This document shows, one piece after another, positions 41,504 to 52,336 of a stretch of 64,000 nucleotides of DNA; position 1 is the first letter of the stretch; each line of letters begins with the position of its first letter. A model generated the notes under the pieces. It saw only the letters and a list, made by a program, of their open reading frames with translations, was not told the DNA's origin and ran no database searches. The stretch is from the NCBI GenBank assembly GCA_016711125.1, contig JADJTQ010000007.1, positions 372,001-436,000 of the forward strand. The letters run 5' to 3'. Source of the DNA: Saprospiraceae bacterium. GTDB lineage: Bacteria > Bacteroidota > Bacteroidia > Chitinophagales > Saprospiraceae. The position numbers were made by a program, and so were the translations under genes.

Positions 41504-42835
41504 TTAAATCGGTGACCAGGTTACCCGAAGTACATATTTTGTGCTATCATCTATTTTAAATCGGTCATCAATCCTGCGGCCGACGACCCAGCAAATTTGG
41601 TCATTCGAGACCAGCATCCATTGGTTTTCTTTCTCAAAATGATGCAATTTCAAATTGCTAAAAAATTTTTTAATTTTTTGACTTTTTCCCTCCATGCCCA
41701 AAGGATAAAAAAGATCTCCCGCTTTCCATTTTCGTAGTTTGATTGGGTATTCTATCTTTTGCGCGTCTAAATATGCTATTGATTCGCTATCACTAAAGTG
41801 ATCAACCAAATGACTCATAAGTAAAAATTCCAATTTCCCATGCTCCAGATTGACAATCTTATCGTCTTTCTGAATCGCAATTTCTTGAATTTCTTCGGTA
41901 GATTTCGTTGCTAGGATCAATTTTTTTCGATCGGTGGTTATCCGGTTTTTTTCACTAAAAAAAAGCCTTCCCGAGTGATTGTTTTCAATCGCCTCAATCA
42001 TCTGAGTGACCTGCGTGTAATTAAAGCCATAGACACGGAGCCACTCGAAAACTACCAGATCACGTAATGATTCTTCAATTTTGTCCGTATCAAGGATTAT
42101 ATGATCCCCTTCCGTCTTACGCCTCAATTCGAGTTCTTGATTCAGCAGGCCGCTAAGTAGACGGGCACTTTTTTGCCAGACCAAAATGTTTTCTGACATT
42201 CTCCTTCTAAATGAAGGAATCCGAGCTTCGATGCCCGGGATCAATTTGTTACGTAAATAATTACGCCGGTAAATAGATTCGAGATTACTAGTGTCTTCCC
42301 TTGAAGCGATCTGATGACGATTTGCATAATCCTTAATTTCCTCTTTAGTCGCAAATAACAAGGGTCTGATGATGTGATCTCGCTTAGGTTTCATGCCCTG
42401 GAGGCCAAATATTCCGGCACCCCTCATCATATTAAGAAAAACGGTTTCGATTTGATCGTCCTGATGATGAGCTACCGCCAATAAATGGTATCCATGTGTC
42501 TCCATAATTGTCGAAAACCAGGTGTAACGAAGATAACGGGCTGCCTCCTGGATCCCTTGTTTATGTTGCTTTGCATAGTCTTTAGTGTCAAATGATGTGG
42601 TATGAAAAGGGAATTGGTATTCCGCGGCCTTTTCCGCAAGAAAGTGGGCATCCTCATCCGATGCCTCACCGCGCATTTGAAAATTACAGTGACCCACTCC
42701 AATCGAAAAACCCAGCTCATGAAAAAGGTGCATTAAGACCATGGAATCAATCCCTCCGCTGACAGCCAAGAGTATCTTATCTCGTTTGTTACAAAGACTG
42801 TTTTCTGTTATATATATGCTTAGTGCATGTTCCAT
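41504..42835 (-). CDS. tilS: tRNA(Ile)-lysidine synthetase
   Basis: Converts C34 of tRNA-Ile(CAU) to lysidine using ATP and lysine, essential for reading AUA. The N-terminal PP-loop ATPase motif is LLAVSGGIDSMVLMHLFHE; then GHCNFQMRGEASDEDAHF, LAVAHHQDDQIETVFLNMMRG (the HxxDD...E..L pattern) and IIRPLLFATKEEI. The C-terminal TilS domain contains RKWKAGDLFYPLGMEGKSQK. At 443 residues it is the normal length. Its start is close to the mltG stop (41 bases), same strand. Confidence 0.93.
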   Translation of the reverse strand: MEHALSIYITENSLCNKRDKILLAVSGGIDSMVLMHLFHELGFSIGVGHCNFQMRGEASDEDAHFLAEKAAEYQFPFHTTSFDTKDYAKQHKQGIQEAARYLRYTWFSTIMETHGYHLLAVAHHQDDQIETVFLNMMRGAGIFGLQGMKPKRDHIIRPLLFATKEEIKDYANRHQIASREDTSNLESIYRRNYLRNKLIPGIEARIPSFRRRMSENILVWQKSARLLSGLLNQELELRRKTEGDHIILDTDKIEESLRDLVVFEWLRVYGFNYTQVTQMIEAIENNHSGRLFFSEKNRITTDRKKLILATKSTEEIQEIAIQKDDKIVNLEHGKLEFLLMSHLVDHFSDSESIAYLDAQKIEYPIKLRKWKAGDLFYPLGMEGKSQKIKKFFSNLKLHHFEKENQWMLVSNDQICWVVGRRIDDRFKIDDSTKYVLRVTWSPI

Positions 42836-42875
42836 TTTGTCAATAAGTCAATCTTTGCATGAATTTATTTATGCA

Positions 42876-43913
42876 CTATTTTATTCCACGCTCATTGAGC
42901 CAACTTCTATAGCGGTTGGCATTCTCATTATGAGCACTCTGTGAGGCAGCAAAAGCATGCATTCCACTATTGTCTGGTCTGGCGCACATGTAGATAAAAT
43001 TATGATCTTCTGCATTCAGTACGGCATCAATACTCTGAATAGAGGGCATGTAGATTGGGCCAGGGGGTAGTCCGGCATGCTTATAAGTGTTGTAGGGTGA
43101 TTCAATTTCCAAATGTTTAAGGTAGACTCTCCTCAGATCATATATACCCGTTGCAAACACGACCGTTGGATCAGCTTGCAATGGCATGGATTGTTTCAGG
43201 CGATTCAAATAAAGACCTGCCACCGTTGCACGCTCAGATGCTGCTTGGGTTTCTCTTTCGACTATTGAAGCCAGGGTGTATACTTCGGCTCTAGTGAGAT
43301 TGATTTTATCCGCCTTTTCCTGACGTGAATCCCGGGACCAGAATTTTTCGCTTTCTTCCTTCATTCGAGCCGCCAATTCTTCAGGCTTTTATCGTCCAAA
43401 ATACCTGATAGGTATTTGGAATGAATAACGAAAGAATACTCTCCGGGTTGCCTCGTATTTTTGAATGGTGGTCGGATCGGAAAAGTATTCTAAGAATGCA
43501 TTGGAGTCGGCCTCCACCTGTATTCCTATTTTGCCCGTTAAATCTTGAATTCTTCGCACATTATTGATCACGAGATTGATGGGTGTTTGATTTCCGGAAC
43601 GGAGCAAACCCACAATTTGGCGATTATTCCAACCCTCTTTTATAGTGTATTTACCGGGGGCTATCTGAGCGTCCCCATATTTCATCCATTGTGCTACCCT
43701 GATAAAGGTTTTCGTATTTTTCAGAATCTGACTAGTATCAATCGTATGAATTACGTCTGATAACTTTGACCCACTGGCGATATAAATAATCCGGTTATCT
43801 TTGGTCTGCACGTTTGATGCAAATACCGAATGGTAGAAATAATATGCAACAAAAGCACCAGCAGCGGCAAGGATGCATAAAATAGCAATAATAATTTTTG
43901 ATTTTTGCGACAT
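42876..43913 (-). CDS. mltG: endolytic murein transglycosylase, two compensating frameshifts
   Basis: Cuts nascent peptidoglycan strands and sets glycan length. N-terminal membrane helix (IIIAILCILAAAGAFVAYYFY), LysM-like segment, then the catalytic YceG domain with EVYTLASIVERETQAASERA (the active-site glutamate block), LKQSMPLQADPTVVFA and ESPYNTYKHAGLPPGPIYMP. Between 43389 and about 43447 the text is out of frame: one base is missing near 43443-43447 and one is extra near 43384-43386; corrected it reads TPESILSLFIPNTYQVFWTI. The two halves are therefore in the same frame and the gene is whole. Essential or near-essential genes argue for sequence errors. Confidence 0.85.
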
Positions 43914-43957
43914 AGATCAATTCCTATTTTTCAAATGATCAGGATCCGATCGTATAT

Positions 43958-44773
43958 TTAATAGGCTTCTTCCTTATTAGGAAAATCTCTTTTTTTAACA
44001 TCTTCAATGTAATGCTGCGCTGCGCTCTTGATTTGATCATAGAGATTCACATAGACCCTAAGAAATCGGGGTTTAAATTCTTTCGTGATACCAAGCATGT
44101 CGTGAGTCACCAAAACTTGCCCGTCGACATCGGGCCCGGCCCCTATGCCAATGATGGGGATCGAAACGGATTCTGCCACTTCTTTGGCCAATTTACTTGG
44201 AATCTTCTCCAACACGATAGCAAAACAACCGATTGACTCCAAGAGTTTTGCATCGCTACGCAATTGCTCTGCTTCCTGCTCTTCTTTAGCTCTCACGACA
44301 TAGGTGCCAAACTTATAGATCGATTGTGGTGTAAGACCGAGATGTCCCATAACTGGTACACCGGCCTTGAGGATACGTTTTATCGAACTCTGTACGGCCA
44401 TTCCTCCTTCTAATTTTACAGCATGAGCACCAGATTCTTTCATGATCCGAATCGCTGACGAAAGAGCTTTACGGCTATTACCCTGGTAGGTGCCAAAAGG
44501 AAGGTCGACCACAACCAAAGCGCGATTGATGGCCCGAATGACACTGCTGGCATGATATATCATTTGATCAAGGGTGATTGGAAGTGTGGTCTCATGACCG
44601 GCCATGACATTGGAGGCTGAATCACCTACCAATAAGACCTCTATTCCAGCTTCGTCAAGAATACGAGCCATAGAATAGTCATAAGCCGTAAGCATACTGA
44701 TTCGCTCACCTTCGTCTTTCATGCTTCGCAAAGTATGAACGGTTACTCTTTTGATATCTTTGTTTACCGACAT
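43958..44773 (-). CDS. panB: 3-methyl-2-oxobutanoate hydroxymethyltransferase
   Basis: First step of pantothenate (and so coenzyme A) synthesis: transfers a hydroxymethyl group from 5,10-methylene-THF to 2-oxoisovalerate. 271 residues with signature [66 protein letters not shown] and [20 protein letters not shown]. Complete with metal-binding Asp in VGDS and catalytic Glu in VLEKIP. Its stop is 44 bases before the mltG start. Confidence 0.95.
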   Translation of the reverse strand: MSVNKDIKRVTVHTLRSMKDEGERISMLTAYDYSMARILDEAGIEVLLVGDSASNVMAGHETTLPITLDQMIYHASSVIRAINRALVVVDLPFGTYQGNSRKALSSAIRIMKESGAHAVKLEGGMAVQSSIKRILKAGVPVMGHLGLTPQSIYKFGTYVVRAKEEQEAEQLRSDAKLLESIGCFAIVLEKIPSKLAKEVAESVSIPIIGIGAGPDVDGQVLVTHDMLGITKEFKPRFLRVYVNLYDQIKSAAQHYIEDVKKRDFPNKEEAY

Positions 44774-44904
44774 GTTTTTCCTAAAAAGGCGGAAAGTTAG
44801 TAAAACCCGTTCTATCTTTTATCCCATCTATAATCTATTATCGGAGCCGTCCAAGGTACCGAGCGAAACCAGTGCGCAAAGTTGGATCGTTTTCAGGGTT
44901 AATT

Positions 44905-45462
44905 TCAGTTAATCTCGGCATTACATTGCAAATCTTGCCACTGTCTGCTAGTGATTTTGTAATACAATACCTCTGTATTGTAATAGATTGCCAGGTGTTG
45001 GTAGGTTAATCCACATTTTTCCAAAACTCGCTTTGAAGCTTCATTGTCTAGGCGGGTCACTCCAACTATTTCATCCAGCTCATGTAGTTGAAAACCGAAT
45101 TGTAATAGCCCCTTTGAAATTTCGGTAGCGTAACCATGACCCCAGAACTCGCTTGCCAGACGATATCCGATTTCAATCTGTTTGGATCCATCGAGGTCCT
45201 TCAAACAAGCCCAACCGATAGGCTGATCATTCGCAGTAAGGCAACACATCCAAATGCCAAGGTCAGGATTATTTCGATAGGCCTCAATAATATGCGTAAT
45301 TCGATCGATTACCTGTTTTCTGGTTCTTAATGGGCCGATATGTTGCATGACCAAACGATCGCGATGTAGCTTTGCCAGAAAGTCAATATCTTTTAATGAT
45401 ACTTCGCGAAGAAATAAGCGTTTCGATTTCAAGACAATCTTTTCAGATCTACTCTTTGTCAT
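44905..45462 (-). CDS. GNAT family N-acetyltransferase, RimJ/RimL type
   Basis: About 185 residues of the Acetyltransf_3 type: RLFLREVSLKDIDFLAKLH near the start, QIEIGYRLASEFWGHGYATE (acetyl-CoA pyrophosphate loop) and VGVTRLDNEASKRVLEKCGL. Likely acetylates a protein N-terminus or small amine. An in-frame ATG at 45495 would add 11 basic residues, but 45479-45497 holds a perfect 7-bp palindrome TTATGAC-5-GTCATAA that looks more like an operator beyond the start at 45462. Divergent from dnaK. Confidence 0.8.
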   Translation of the reverse strand: MTKSRSEKIVLKSKRLFLREVSLKDIDFLAKLHRDRLVMQHIGPLRTRKQVIDRITHIIEAYRNNPDLGIWMCCLTANDQPIGWACLKDLDGSKQIEIGYRLASEFWGHGYATEISKGLLQFGFQLHELDEIVGVTRLDNEASKRVLEKCGLTYQHLAIYYNTEVLYYKITSRQWQDLQCNAEIN

Positions 45463-45632
45463 GCTGAAGTCCTTTTTTTTATGACGTTTTGTCATAAGTG
45501 TCCAAGCCCCGACACATCATTTTTACGCAATAATGTCAATTATACTGCCTAAATGTGACGAAAAACCGGTTGGCATCCAAATTGAGCATCATGTATCGCA
45601 AACTGATATTAAAATTCATTAAAATAGAATAA

Positions 45633-47550
45633 ATGGGAAAAATAATTGGAATAGACCTAGGAACGACGAACTCCTGTGTTGCAGTTATGGAGGGTAATGA
45701 ACCAGTGGTGATACCCAATGACGAGGGAAGACGAACCACTCCTTCGGTGGTAGCCTTCATGGATAATGGTGAGCGTAAGATTGGTGATCCTGCAAAGCGA
45801 CAGGCTATCACCAATCCGGTCAGGACTATTTTTTCGATTAAACGTTTTATGGGATCGCGCTTTTCAGAATCTAAATCAGAAGTAGAACGGGTACCTTATA
45901 AAGTGACCAAAGGAGATAATGACACCTTAAGAGTTGATATCGAAGGGAGGCCCTACACACCGCAGGAAATTAGTGCAATGATTTTGCAAAAAATGAAAAA
46001 GGTCGCCGAAGACTATTTAGGTAGTGAGGGGACGGAGGCGGTGGTAACTGTACCTGCTTACTTTAACGACTCTCAACGGCAGGCAACCAAGGAAGCCGGT
46101 GAAATTGCCGGATTGAAAATTAATCGGATCATCAATGAACCGACTGCTGCTGCTTTGGCTTATGGATTGGATAAAAAAGGACTGGATGCCACGATCGCGG
46201 TATTTGACCTTGGTGGTGGAACCTTCGATATATCGATACTTGAACTGGGTGAAGGCGTTTTTGAGGTGAAGTCAACTAACGGTGATACTCACCTCGGAGG
46301 TGATGACTTTGATCATGTGCTGATTGACCACCTGGCAGATGCCTTTAAATCAGCGGAAAATATCGATTTGAGAAAAGATCCGATGGCCTTGCAACGATTG
46401 AAAGATGCTGCTGAAAAGGCTAAAATTGAGCTATCCTCTGCGACCGAAACAGAGATCAATCTACCTTATATTACTGCAGTAGACGGAGTGCCCAAACATT
46501 TGGTACAAAAGATAACTCGTGCGAAATTTGAACAATTAGCTGATGATCTGGTGTCTCGCACACTTAGACCTTGTGAAGAAGCGCTAAAAGATGCGGGTCT
46601 TTCAAAAACCGATATCGATGAGGTTATCCTGGTTGGCGGTTCAACTCGGATTCCCAGAATACAGCAAGCAGTCGAGGATTTCTTCGGTAGAAAACCTAAT
46701 AAAAGCGTAAACCCGGATGAAGTGGTGGCTATAGGTGCCGCCATTCAAGGTGGAGTATTAAGTGGAGATGTTCAAGACGTACTATTGCTTGATGTGACTC
46801 CGTTGTCACTAGGTATTGAAACAATGGGTGGTGTATATGATGTGGTGATTGAGTCAAACTCTACGATACCTACCAAAAAGTCAAAAACCTATTCGACGGC
46901 ATCGGATAATCAGCCAAGTGTTGAGATTCACATTTTGCAGGGAGAAAGGCCGATGGCTAGAGATAACCGTACCGTAGGTCGTTTTATTCTGGATGGTTTA
47001 CCTCCATCTCCAAGAGGGACACCTCAGATTGAAGTGACTTTTGACATGGATGCAAATGGTATCCTTAATGTGCATGCAAAAGATAAAGGCACTGGCAAAA
47101 GAGCAGAAGGTCAGAATCGAGGCATCCACTGGGTTGTCAAAAGAGGAAATCGAAAGAATGAAGTCAGAGGCTACTGCCAATGCTGAAACCGATAAAGCGG
47201 CAAGAGAACTGGCTGAAAAAATCAATGGGGCCGATGCTTTAGTTTTCCAGACTGAAAAGCAGTTGTCTGAATTTGGTGACAAAGTACCTGCAGATAAGAA
47301 AAGCGCTATCGAGGCCGCTGTGGCAGGCTTGAAAGAAGCTCATAAGAAGCAAGATATTGCAGCCATTGATGCAGCAACCAAGATTTTAAATGATGCCTGG
47401 GCTAGTGCTAGTCAGGATATTTATAAAGCACAGCAAGATGCTGGTACAGGGACTGCTGGACCAGATGCGTCAGGAGCAGATGGAGCAGATACGAATGCCG
47501 CAGAAGACGTGACCGATGTGGAATTTGAGGAAGTGGATGATAAAAAGTAA
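45633..47550 (+). CDS. dnaK: molecular chaperone DnaK (Hsp70), frameshifted near 47098
   Basis: ATP-driven chaperone. N-terminal ATPase domain (about 1-380): [59 protein letters not shown] and [17 protein letters not shown]. Linker [19 protein letters not shown], then the substrate-binding beta domain. The frame ends falsely at 47186, but the other frame continues [18 protein letters not shown] through the C-terminal lid to EFEEVDDKK. One extra A in the run 47097-47100 explains it ([13 protein letters not shown] expected). About 638 residues after correction, the usual length. An interrupted dnaK is not credible in a living cell, so this is a strong marker of sequence error. A terminator follows at 47628. 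Confidence 0.93.
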
Positions 47551-47627
47551 AAAAATCATCTGATCGGGAGAACTTCGTCTTAATTATTGACAATTAATGT
47601 TTTTATCTACGAGATAAATCAAAAAAT

Positions 47628-47658
47628 GAACCTGCTCTAGTAGTGGGTTCTTTTTTTT
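47628..47658 (+). terminator. Rho-independent terminator after dnaK
   Basis: GAACC / GGTTC stem with a 13-base loop and a T8 run (47651-47658), 77 bases after the dnaK stop and just before the convergent dapB gene. Confidence 0.7.
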
Positions 47659-47678
47659 GAAAAAAAATGGGTTTCAAT

Positions 47679-48401
47679 CTAAAATTTAAGTAAATCATTC
47701 ATACCAAAACAACCTTGTTTACCGACCAGCCATTCTGCAGCCAGGATAGCTCCAAGGGCAAAACCCTGTCGGGAATGTGCCTGGTGTTTAATGGTGATTT
47801 CGTCTACATCAGAAGTATAGGTGATCACATGGGTGCCAGGGTCATCTTCAGTCCGTTCACTAATGATGCTTAAGTCAGTTTTCTTCTTAGAGGGCTCATT
47901 AATCCATTGGTTTTTTCGATTGATTGTTTCGATAATTCCTTCCGCCAATGTGATGGCTGTGCCACTAGGTGAGTCCAATTTTTGGGTGTGGTGTATTTCT
48001 TTCAGGCCAATATCATAGTTGTCAAAATGCTCCGTAATCCCAGCAAGATATTTATTGACTGCAAAGAAGATATTTACTCCGATGCTGTAGTTGGAGGCAT
48101 AAAAAAAAGCAGATTTGTGTTCTTCCGCCAGAGACTTGATCTCAGCATAAGCGTGAAGCCAACCGGTAGTTCCGGATACAATCGGAATTCTATTTTTGAT
48201 GCAATAAGTTAGATTTTCGATGGCGGCTTCAGGTCTGGTAAACTCAATGACTACATCCACCTGATCTTTGAGATCAGCTAGTTCAGATTCCTGATCGATA
48301 TCGATGATCAAAACAACTTTGTGTCCTCGCTCATTGGCAATCTGGTGTATTGTTTTTCCCATTTTTCCATAGCCGATGAGGGCGATTCTTAATCCGGTCA
48401 T
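47679..48401 (-). CDS. dapB: 4-hydroxy-tetrahydrodipicolinate reductase
   Basis: Lysine and meso-diaminopimelate pathway: NAD(P)H reduction of HTPA to tetrahydrodipicolinate. N-terminal Rossmann loop [46 protein letters not shown] and [14 protein letters not shown]-terminal signature [20 protein letters not shown] with the catalytic HH and K. 240 residues, complete. Convergent with dnaK, sharing a short 3' gap; divergent from hemE. Confidence 0.94.
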   Translation of the reverse strand: MTGLRIALIGYGKMGKTIHQIANERGHKVVLIIDIDQESELADLKDQVDVVIEFTRPEAAIENLTYCIKNRIPIVSGTTGWLHAYAEIKSLAEEHKSAFFYASNYSIGVNIFFAVNKYLAGITEHFDNYDIGLKEIHHTQKLDSPSGTAITLAEGIIETINRKNQWINEPSKKKTDLSIISERTEDDPGTHVITYTSDVDEITIKHQAHSRQGFALGAILAAEWLVGKQGCFGMNDLLKF

Positions 48402-48476
48402 TCTTATGTCATTTTAGAGAGTGCAATATCGAGTTTCTCTTTGAATAAACTAATTTCACGGGACAATAGGAGTTTG

Positions 48477-49504
48477 GTGCCGATAAAAAACGATCTACTA
48501 CTAAGAGTTTTGCAAGGTGAGTCTGTCGAGCGACCTCCGGTGTGGCTAATGCGACAAGCTGGGCGAATTTTGCCCGAATACCGGGCCATTCGGAATGCGA
48601 TCCCCGATTTTAAATCATTAGTTACCAATCCTGAACTAGCATCGGAGGTGACTGTGCAGCCGGTTGATCTTCTGAATGTTGATGCGGCAATCATTTTTTC
48701 TGACATTTTGGTAATACCTGAAGCGATGGGTCTTGACTATGAAATGGTCGAGAAAGTAGGGCCTCGCTTTCCCCGGACAATTGTTACCACAAGTGATATC
48801 GACAGGTTACGTGCCGGCGATGATGCAGCAGATCATCTAGAATATGTGTATCAAGCCATCCGGGCCACTAAAGATAAGCTTCAAGATAGAGTTCCGTTGA
48901 TTGGATTTTCGGGAGCTCCGTTTACACTATTAGCTTATATGGTAGAGGGCAAAGGCAGTAAGACTTTTTCTGCGGCAAAGAGTTTTGTCTATTCGAAGCC
49001 TCGAGAGGCTCATAGTTTATTGGAGAAACTCACAGATACGATCATTGCCTATTTAAAACGAAAAGTCGAAGCAGGGGCAAATGTTATCCAGATTTTTGAT
49101 AGTTGGGCTGGTGTGCTTGATCAGCAACTCTACCGGGACTTCAGTCTGCGGTATATCACCCAGATCTGCCAGGCACTCACCATGGTTCCGGTCATTGTTT
49201 TCGCCAAGGGAGCCTGGTTTGCATTAGATGACCTGGCAAAAATTCCTGATATAGCTATAGGGCTGGATTGGCAGACAGAGCCTGGTTTTGCCAGAAGGGT
49301 GTTAGGAAAAGAACGTGTATTGCAAGGCAACCTCGATCCATCGTGCTTACTAAGCCCGGAGGCCAACATCCGTAGCCGCACCAAAGGATGTTGGAAACTT
49401 TTGGCCAGCATCATATTGCCAATTTAGGGCATGGTGTTTATCCAGAGACTGAGGTACAAGCTGTAAAAGCATTTATTGACGAGGTCAAGGCATACCGATA
49501 TTAG
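48477..49504 (+). CDS. hemE: uroporphyrinogen decarboxylase, frameshifted near the end
   Basis: Haem synthesis: removes four carboxyl groups from uroporphyrinogen III. Signature near the N-terminus, [18 protein letters not shown], plus [39 protein letters not shown] and [13 protein letters not shown]. The observed frame ends at 49427 with [14 protein letters not shown]. Adding one G at 49386-49387 gives [19 protein letters not shown] followed by [20 protein letters not shown] to a stop at 49504, matching the family end. Start is not certain: GTG at 48477 ([14 protein letters not shown]) is closest to the family start, and a TTG at 48441 is possible. Confidence 0.92.
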
Positions 49505-49659
49505 TACCTAGATTAATCATATATAAGTAGTTATATATATTAATATAATCCAATATTGTTTCTATAGGTTGGTTTACCCCCTTATTTTTATTTGGAAGTG
49601 AAACCAATTTAAGTAATTTTGGTTGCTTCTTCTCGGAAGTTGAAACCTCGGAAATACCT

Positions 49660-50502
49660 ATGGGATGGTTTAAGAGACTAAAGGAAGGCATTCAGACAGC
49701 TACCAAGCATAAGAAGGAAGTACCTGACGGTTTATGGTTTAAGTGTGACTCGTGTAAAGAAACGAGCACTATGAAGGAGTTGAAGGAAAACTTCTTTATC
49801 TGCCCCAAATGCGGATATCATGTCAGAATCGGATCCCATGACTATTTTGATATACTATTTGATGAAGGTGAGTTTGTAGAACTTTTTATTACCCTAAAAT
49901 CTTTTGATTTTCTCGATTTTTCGGATTTGAAACCTTACACTGAGCGACTTGAAGAAGCTTATGAAAAGAACCGGGTTTCGGAAGCGATTACAGTAGCTCA
50001 TGGCAAGATATTGGGAAAAGATTTGGTTGTGGCTGCCATGGATTTCAGTTTCATCGGAGGTAGCATGGGATCGGTGGTCGGAGAGAAGATAGCGCGGGCT
50101 ATCGAACATTCGCTGGCCAATAGATTTCCGCTATTAATTATCTCCAAATCCGGAGGCGCCCGTATGCAGGAGTCTGCCTTCTCCTTGATGCAACTAGCCA
50201 AAACCTCGGCTATGCTCACCAAGTTGGCTAAACTAAAGATTCCCTTTTTCTCTTTAATGACAGATCCGACTACGGGTGGAGTGACAGCTTCCTTTTCGAT
50301 GTTGGGAGACCTGAATTTTGCCGAGCCTAACGCTTTGATTGGATTTGCTGGTCCGCGGGTCATAAAGGAAACCATAAAAAAAGATCTGCCTGAAGGATTT
50401 CAAACCTCGGAGTTTCTGCTTGAGCATGGTTTTCTTGACTTTATCATTTCTCGTGATCAACTTCGCAATAAACTCTCCGATCTCATGGAGTGCTTACAAT
50501 AA
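49660..50502 (+). CDS. accD: acetyl-CoA carboxylase carboxyltransferase subunit beta
   Basis: Beta half of the carboxyltransferase that makes malonyl-CoA for fatty-acid synthesis; pairs with AccA, not in this window. 280 residues: four-cysteine zinc finger (CDSCKETS... and FICPKCGYH, about residues 29-52), then the crotonase-fold part with FSFIGGSMGSVVGEKIARAI, SGGARMQESAFSLMQ, DPTTGGVTASFSMLGD and LIGFAGPRVIKETI. Complete. Same direction as hemE, 155 bases apart. Confidence 0.95.
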   Translation: MGWFKRLKEGIQTATKHKKEVPDGLWFKCDSCKETSTMKELKENFFICPKCGYHVRIGSHDYFDILFDEGEFVELFITLKSFDFLDFSDLKPYTERLEEAYEKNRVSEAITVAHGKILGKDLVVAAMDFSFIGGSMGSVVGEKIARAIEHSLANRFPLLIISKSGGARMQESAFSLMQLAKTSAMLTKLAKLKIPFFSLMTDPTTGGVTASFSMLGDLNFAEPNALIGFAGPRVIKETIKKDLPEGFQTSEFLLEHGFLDFIISRDQLRNKLSDLMECLQ

Positions 50503-50649
50503 GACTTGTAGGTTCATTGCATGCCAGAGGTTGAGGTGAGCTCAACTACGCTTAGGTTATTTAGTGAACCGGGCTTCGAGATCACTGTAAGTATAAAAAT
50601 GAATCCACCGATTATACCCAGAGTCAGTACCTAATGAAAGTTTATGGAA

Positions 50650-52245
50650 CTAATCATCAACCAGAACCTTCAAGTGCATATCTAGTGGGTCAAATGCATC
50701 CAGCAAGGTCTGAAAGTAATTATCTGGATTACGCAGATAGAATTCGAGAAAATTGGAAGTCCTTTCCTGAAGCCCTCCACCTGGATATAGCTTTTCCCGG
50801 ATATTTCTGATTTGACCCAGTGCAACTTCATGTTTTTGTTTTTCTGCCCGACGTAGCCGGTCTTCGATTTTTTCCAAAGATTTAATTTGATTTTTCCCCT
50901 CTGCGGCAGCAGCACCTTTTAGAGTCGGATCAATGGCAGCTGCTTTATTTTCAATTATGGACCATAATAATTCTAATTTACCCTTTTCATCCTGGAGTGA
51001 AAACTCATGTTCGGCATTTCTAGAGACAAATTCTCTAATTTGTTCCACTTCAGGTTTGAAAAAATCGGAGACATCAAGTTCTAGTTTTTGCATCTTTTTC
51101 AAGGTGCCTTTATCGACCCACAAACAAGAATCTCTTCTCACCAACACCGGAAAATTAATTCCAAAGAATTCAAATTGATTTTTTCGTTCAAGCCAATAAG
51201 CCAGTTCACCACCACCCCCGACATAGGCAAGATTAGGTAAAATCTTTTCCTGAAAGAGAGGCCGGACTACTACATTTGGACTGAATCTTTCCGGCTCTTT
51301 TTCAATCATTTCGAGTATTTCTTTTTCGGAAAAACTGAGAGTGGTATCGACTATTTGATAGGATTGTCCCACCTTTTCAATTCGGTTTCGCATCCCTTTA
51401 TCCAGGTAGAAAAGATTAATATCCCTGGCATAGGCTTGAGGTCCAAATCCGGCATTTTCCATTTCTTTTTGGGTGCTTCTCACGTAGTCGGCAGAATGAT
51501 GAGATAATATTTCGTCTTTAAAAATATTCTTCATCTTTTCCTTAAATCTAGGTTCATCCATATTGAGTACTACGATCCCAAGTGAACCAAAAAGTCCATT
51601 AATCAGATCGCAGAAAGCCCGTCCATACGATCGGTGATGGGTGTGTGTTTTTTCAAATACATCGAAGCATTCCCTAGCCGAAGGAGAATCGCCTAAAATA
51701 TCTTTCAAACTCTGAAGCGCTTCGTCCAGCGACTTCGTACTCATACGTCCCACAGATCCGGATTCCTCATTTTTCCATTGAATCGTTTTGCCGTATAAAT
51801 TGGCATGATCCATTTCGTCAAAATCATGATCCTCACCACCGGTCACAAATACTGGAATAAAGTTGAAGTCTGTGTGTTTTTCCTTCAGAGACCGGGTCAG
51901 TTTGACTGCAGATATTATTTTGTAGGCCAGGTAGGCTGGTCCGGTGAATAAAACCGGTTGATGAGCTGTCACGATGGTAAATGTCCGCTCGTCTGCCAAT
52001 AAATTAATCTGGCCTTCGGCTAGAACCGTGTCAGTGATATAGGTTGCATATTGTTTGCGAAGTACATCAGCCAAGAGGTCTCGATCGGTTAGATCTTGCG
52101 CTTTGTCTGCCAGCACTTGTTCGAAAGACTCCAGGTTGGGTTCGTACTTAGCAAATTTTAACAGGTCTTTGTCTAGATTAGCATAGGCTACATCAGTCGC
52201 AGAAAATTGTTCTACTTCACTATATGGTATCTTAATAACTTTCAT
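50650..52245 (-). CDS. bshC: bacillithiol biosynthesis cysteine-adding enzyme BshC
   Basis: Putative last enzyme of bacillithiol synthesis, joining cysteine to glucosaminyl-malate. 531 residues from the ATG at 52245 (MKVIKIPYSEVEQFS); a TTG at 52254 adds only three residues. Core Rossmann-type signatures: VTAHQPVLFTGPAYLAYKI, FIPVFVTGGEDHDFDEMDH, VVVRPLFQEKILPNLAYVGG and ELAYWLERKNQFEFFGI. The C-terminal coiled-coil is seen around KNQIKSLEKIEDRLRRAEKQ. Bacillithiol is a known low-molecular-weight thiol in Bacteroidota. Its 5' end faces the hairpin-rich divergent region 52255-52639. Confidence 0.9.
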   Translation of the reverse strand: MKVIKIPYSEVEQFSATDVAYANLDKDLLKFAKYEPNLESFEQVLADKAQDLTDRDLLADVLRKQYATYITDTVLAEGQINLLADERTFTIVTAHQPVLFTGPAYLAYKIISAVKLTRSLKEKHTDFNFIPVFVTGGEDHDFDEMDHANLYGKTIQWKNEESGSVGRMSTKSLDEALQSLKDILGDSPSARECFDVFEKTHTHHRSYGRAFCDLINGLFGSLGIVVLNMDEPRFKEKMKNIFKDEILSHHSADYVRSTQKEMENAGFGPQAYARDINLFYLDKGMRNRIEKVGQSYQIVDTTLSFSEKEILEMIEKEPERFSPNVVVRPLFQEKILPNLAYVGGGGELAYWLERKNQFEFFGINFPVLVRRDSCLWVDKGTLKKMQKLELDVSDFFKPEVEQIREFVSRNAEHEFSLQDEKGKLELLWSIIENKAAAIDPTLKGAAAAEGKNQIKSLEKIEDRLRRAEKQKHEVALGQIRNIREKLYPGGGLQERTSNFLEFYLRNPDNYFQTLLDAFDPLDMHLKVLVDD

Positions 52246-52336
52246 AGCCGGCAATTATACGGCTTATTGCCGAATTGGACCAATTTGCAACAAGGACTAT
52301 GTTGGACTAGCTAAGACCTTCAACTCATTCTAAACT

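Noticed and set aside
47041..47550. Separate short DnaK-like gene
   Set aside because: It is the DnaK lid and tail in a shifted frame; removing one A at 47097-47100 joins it to the upstream ORF.
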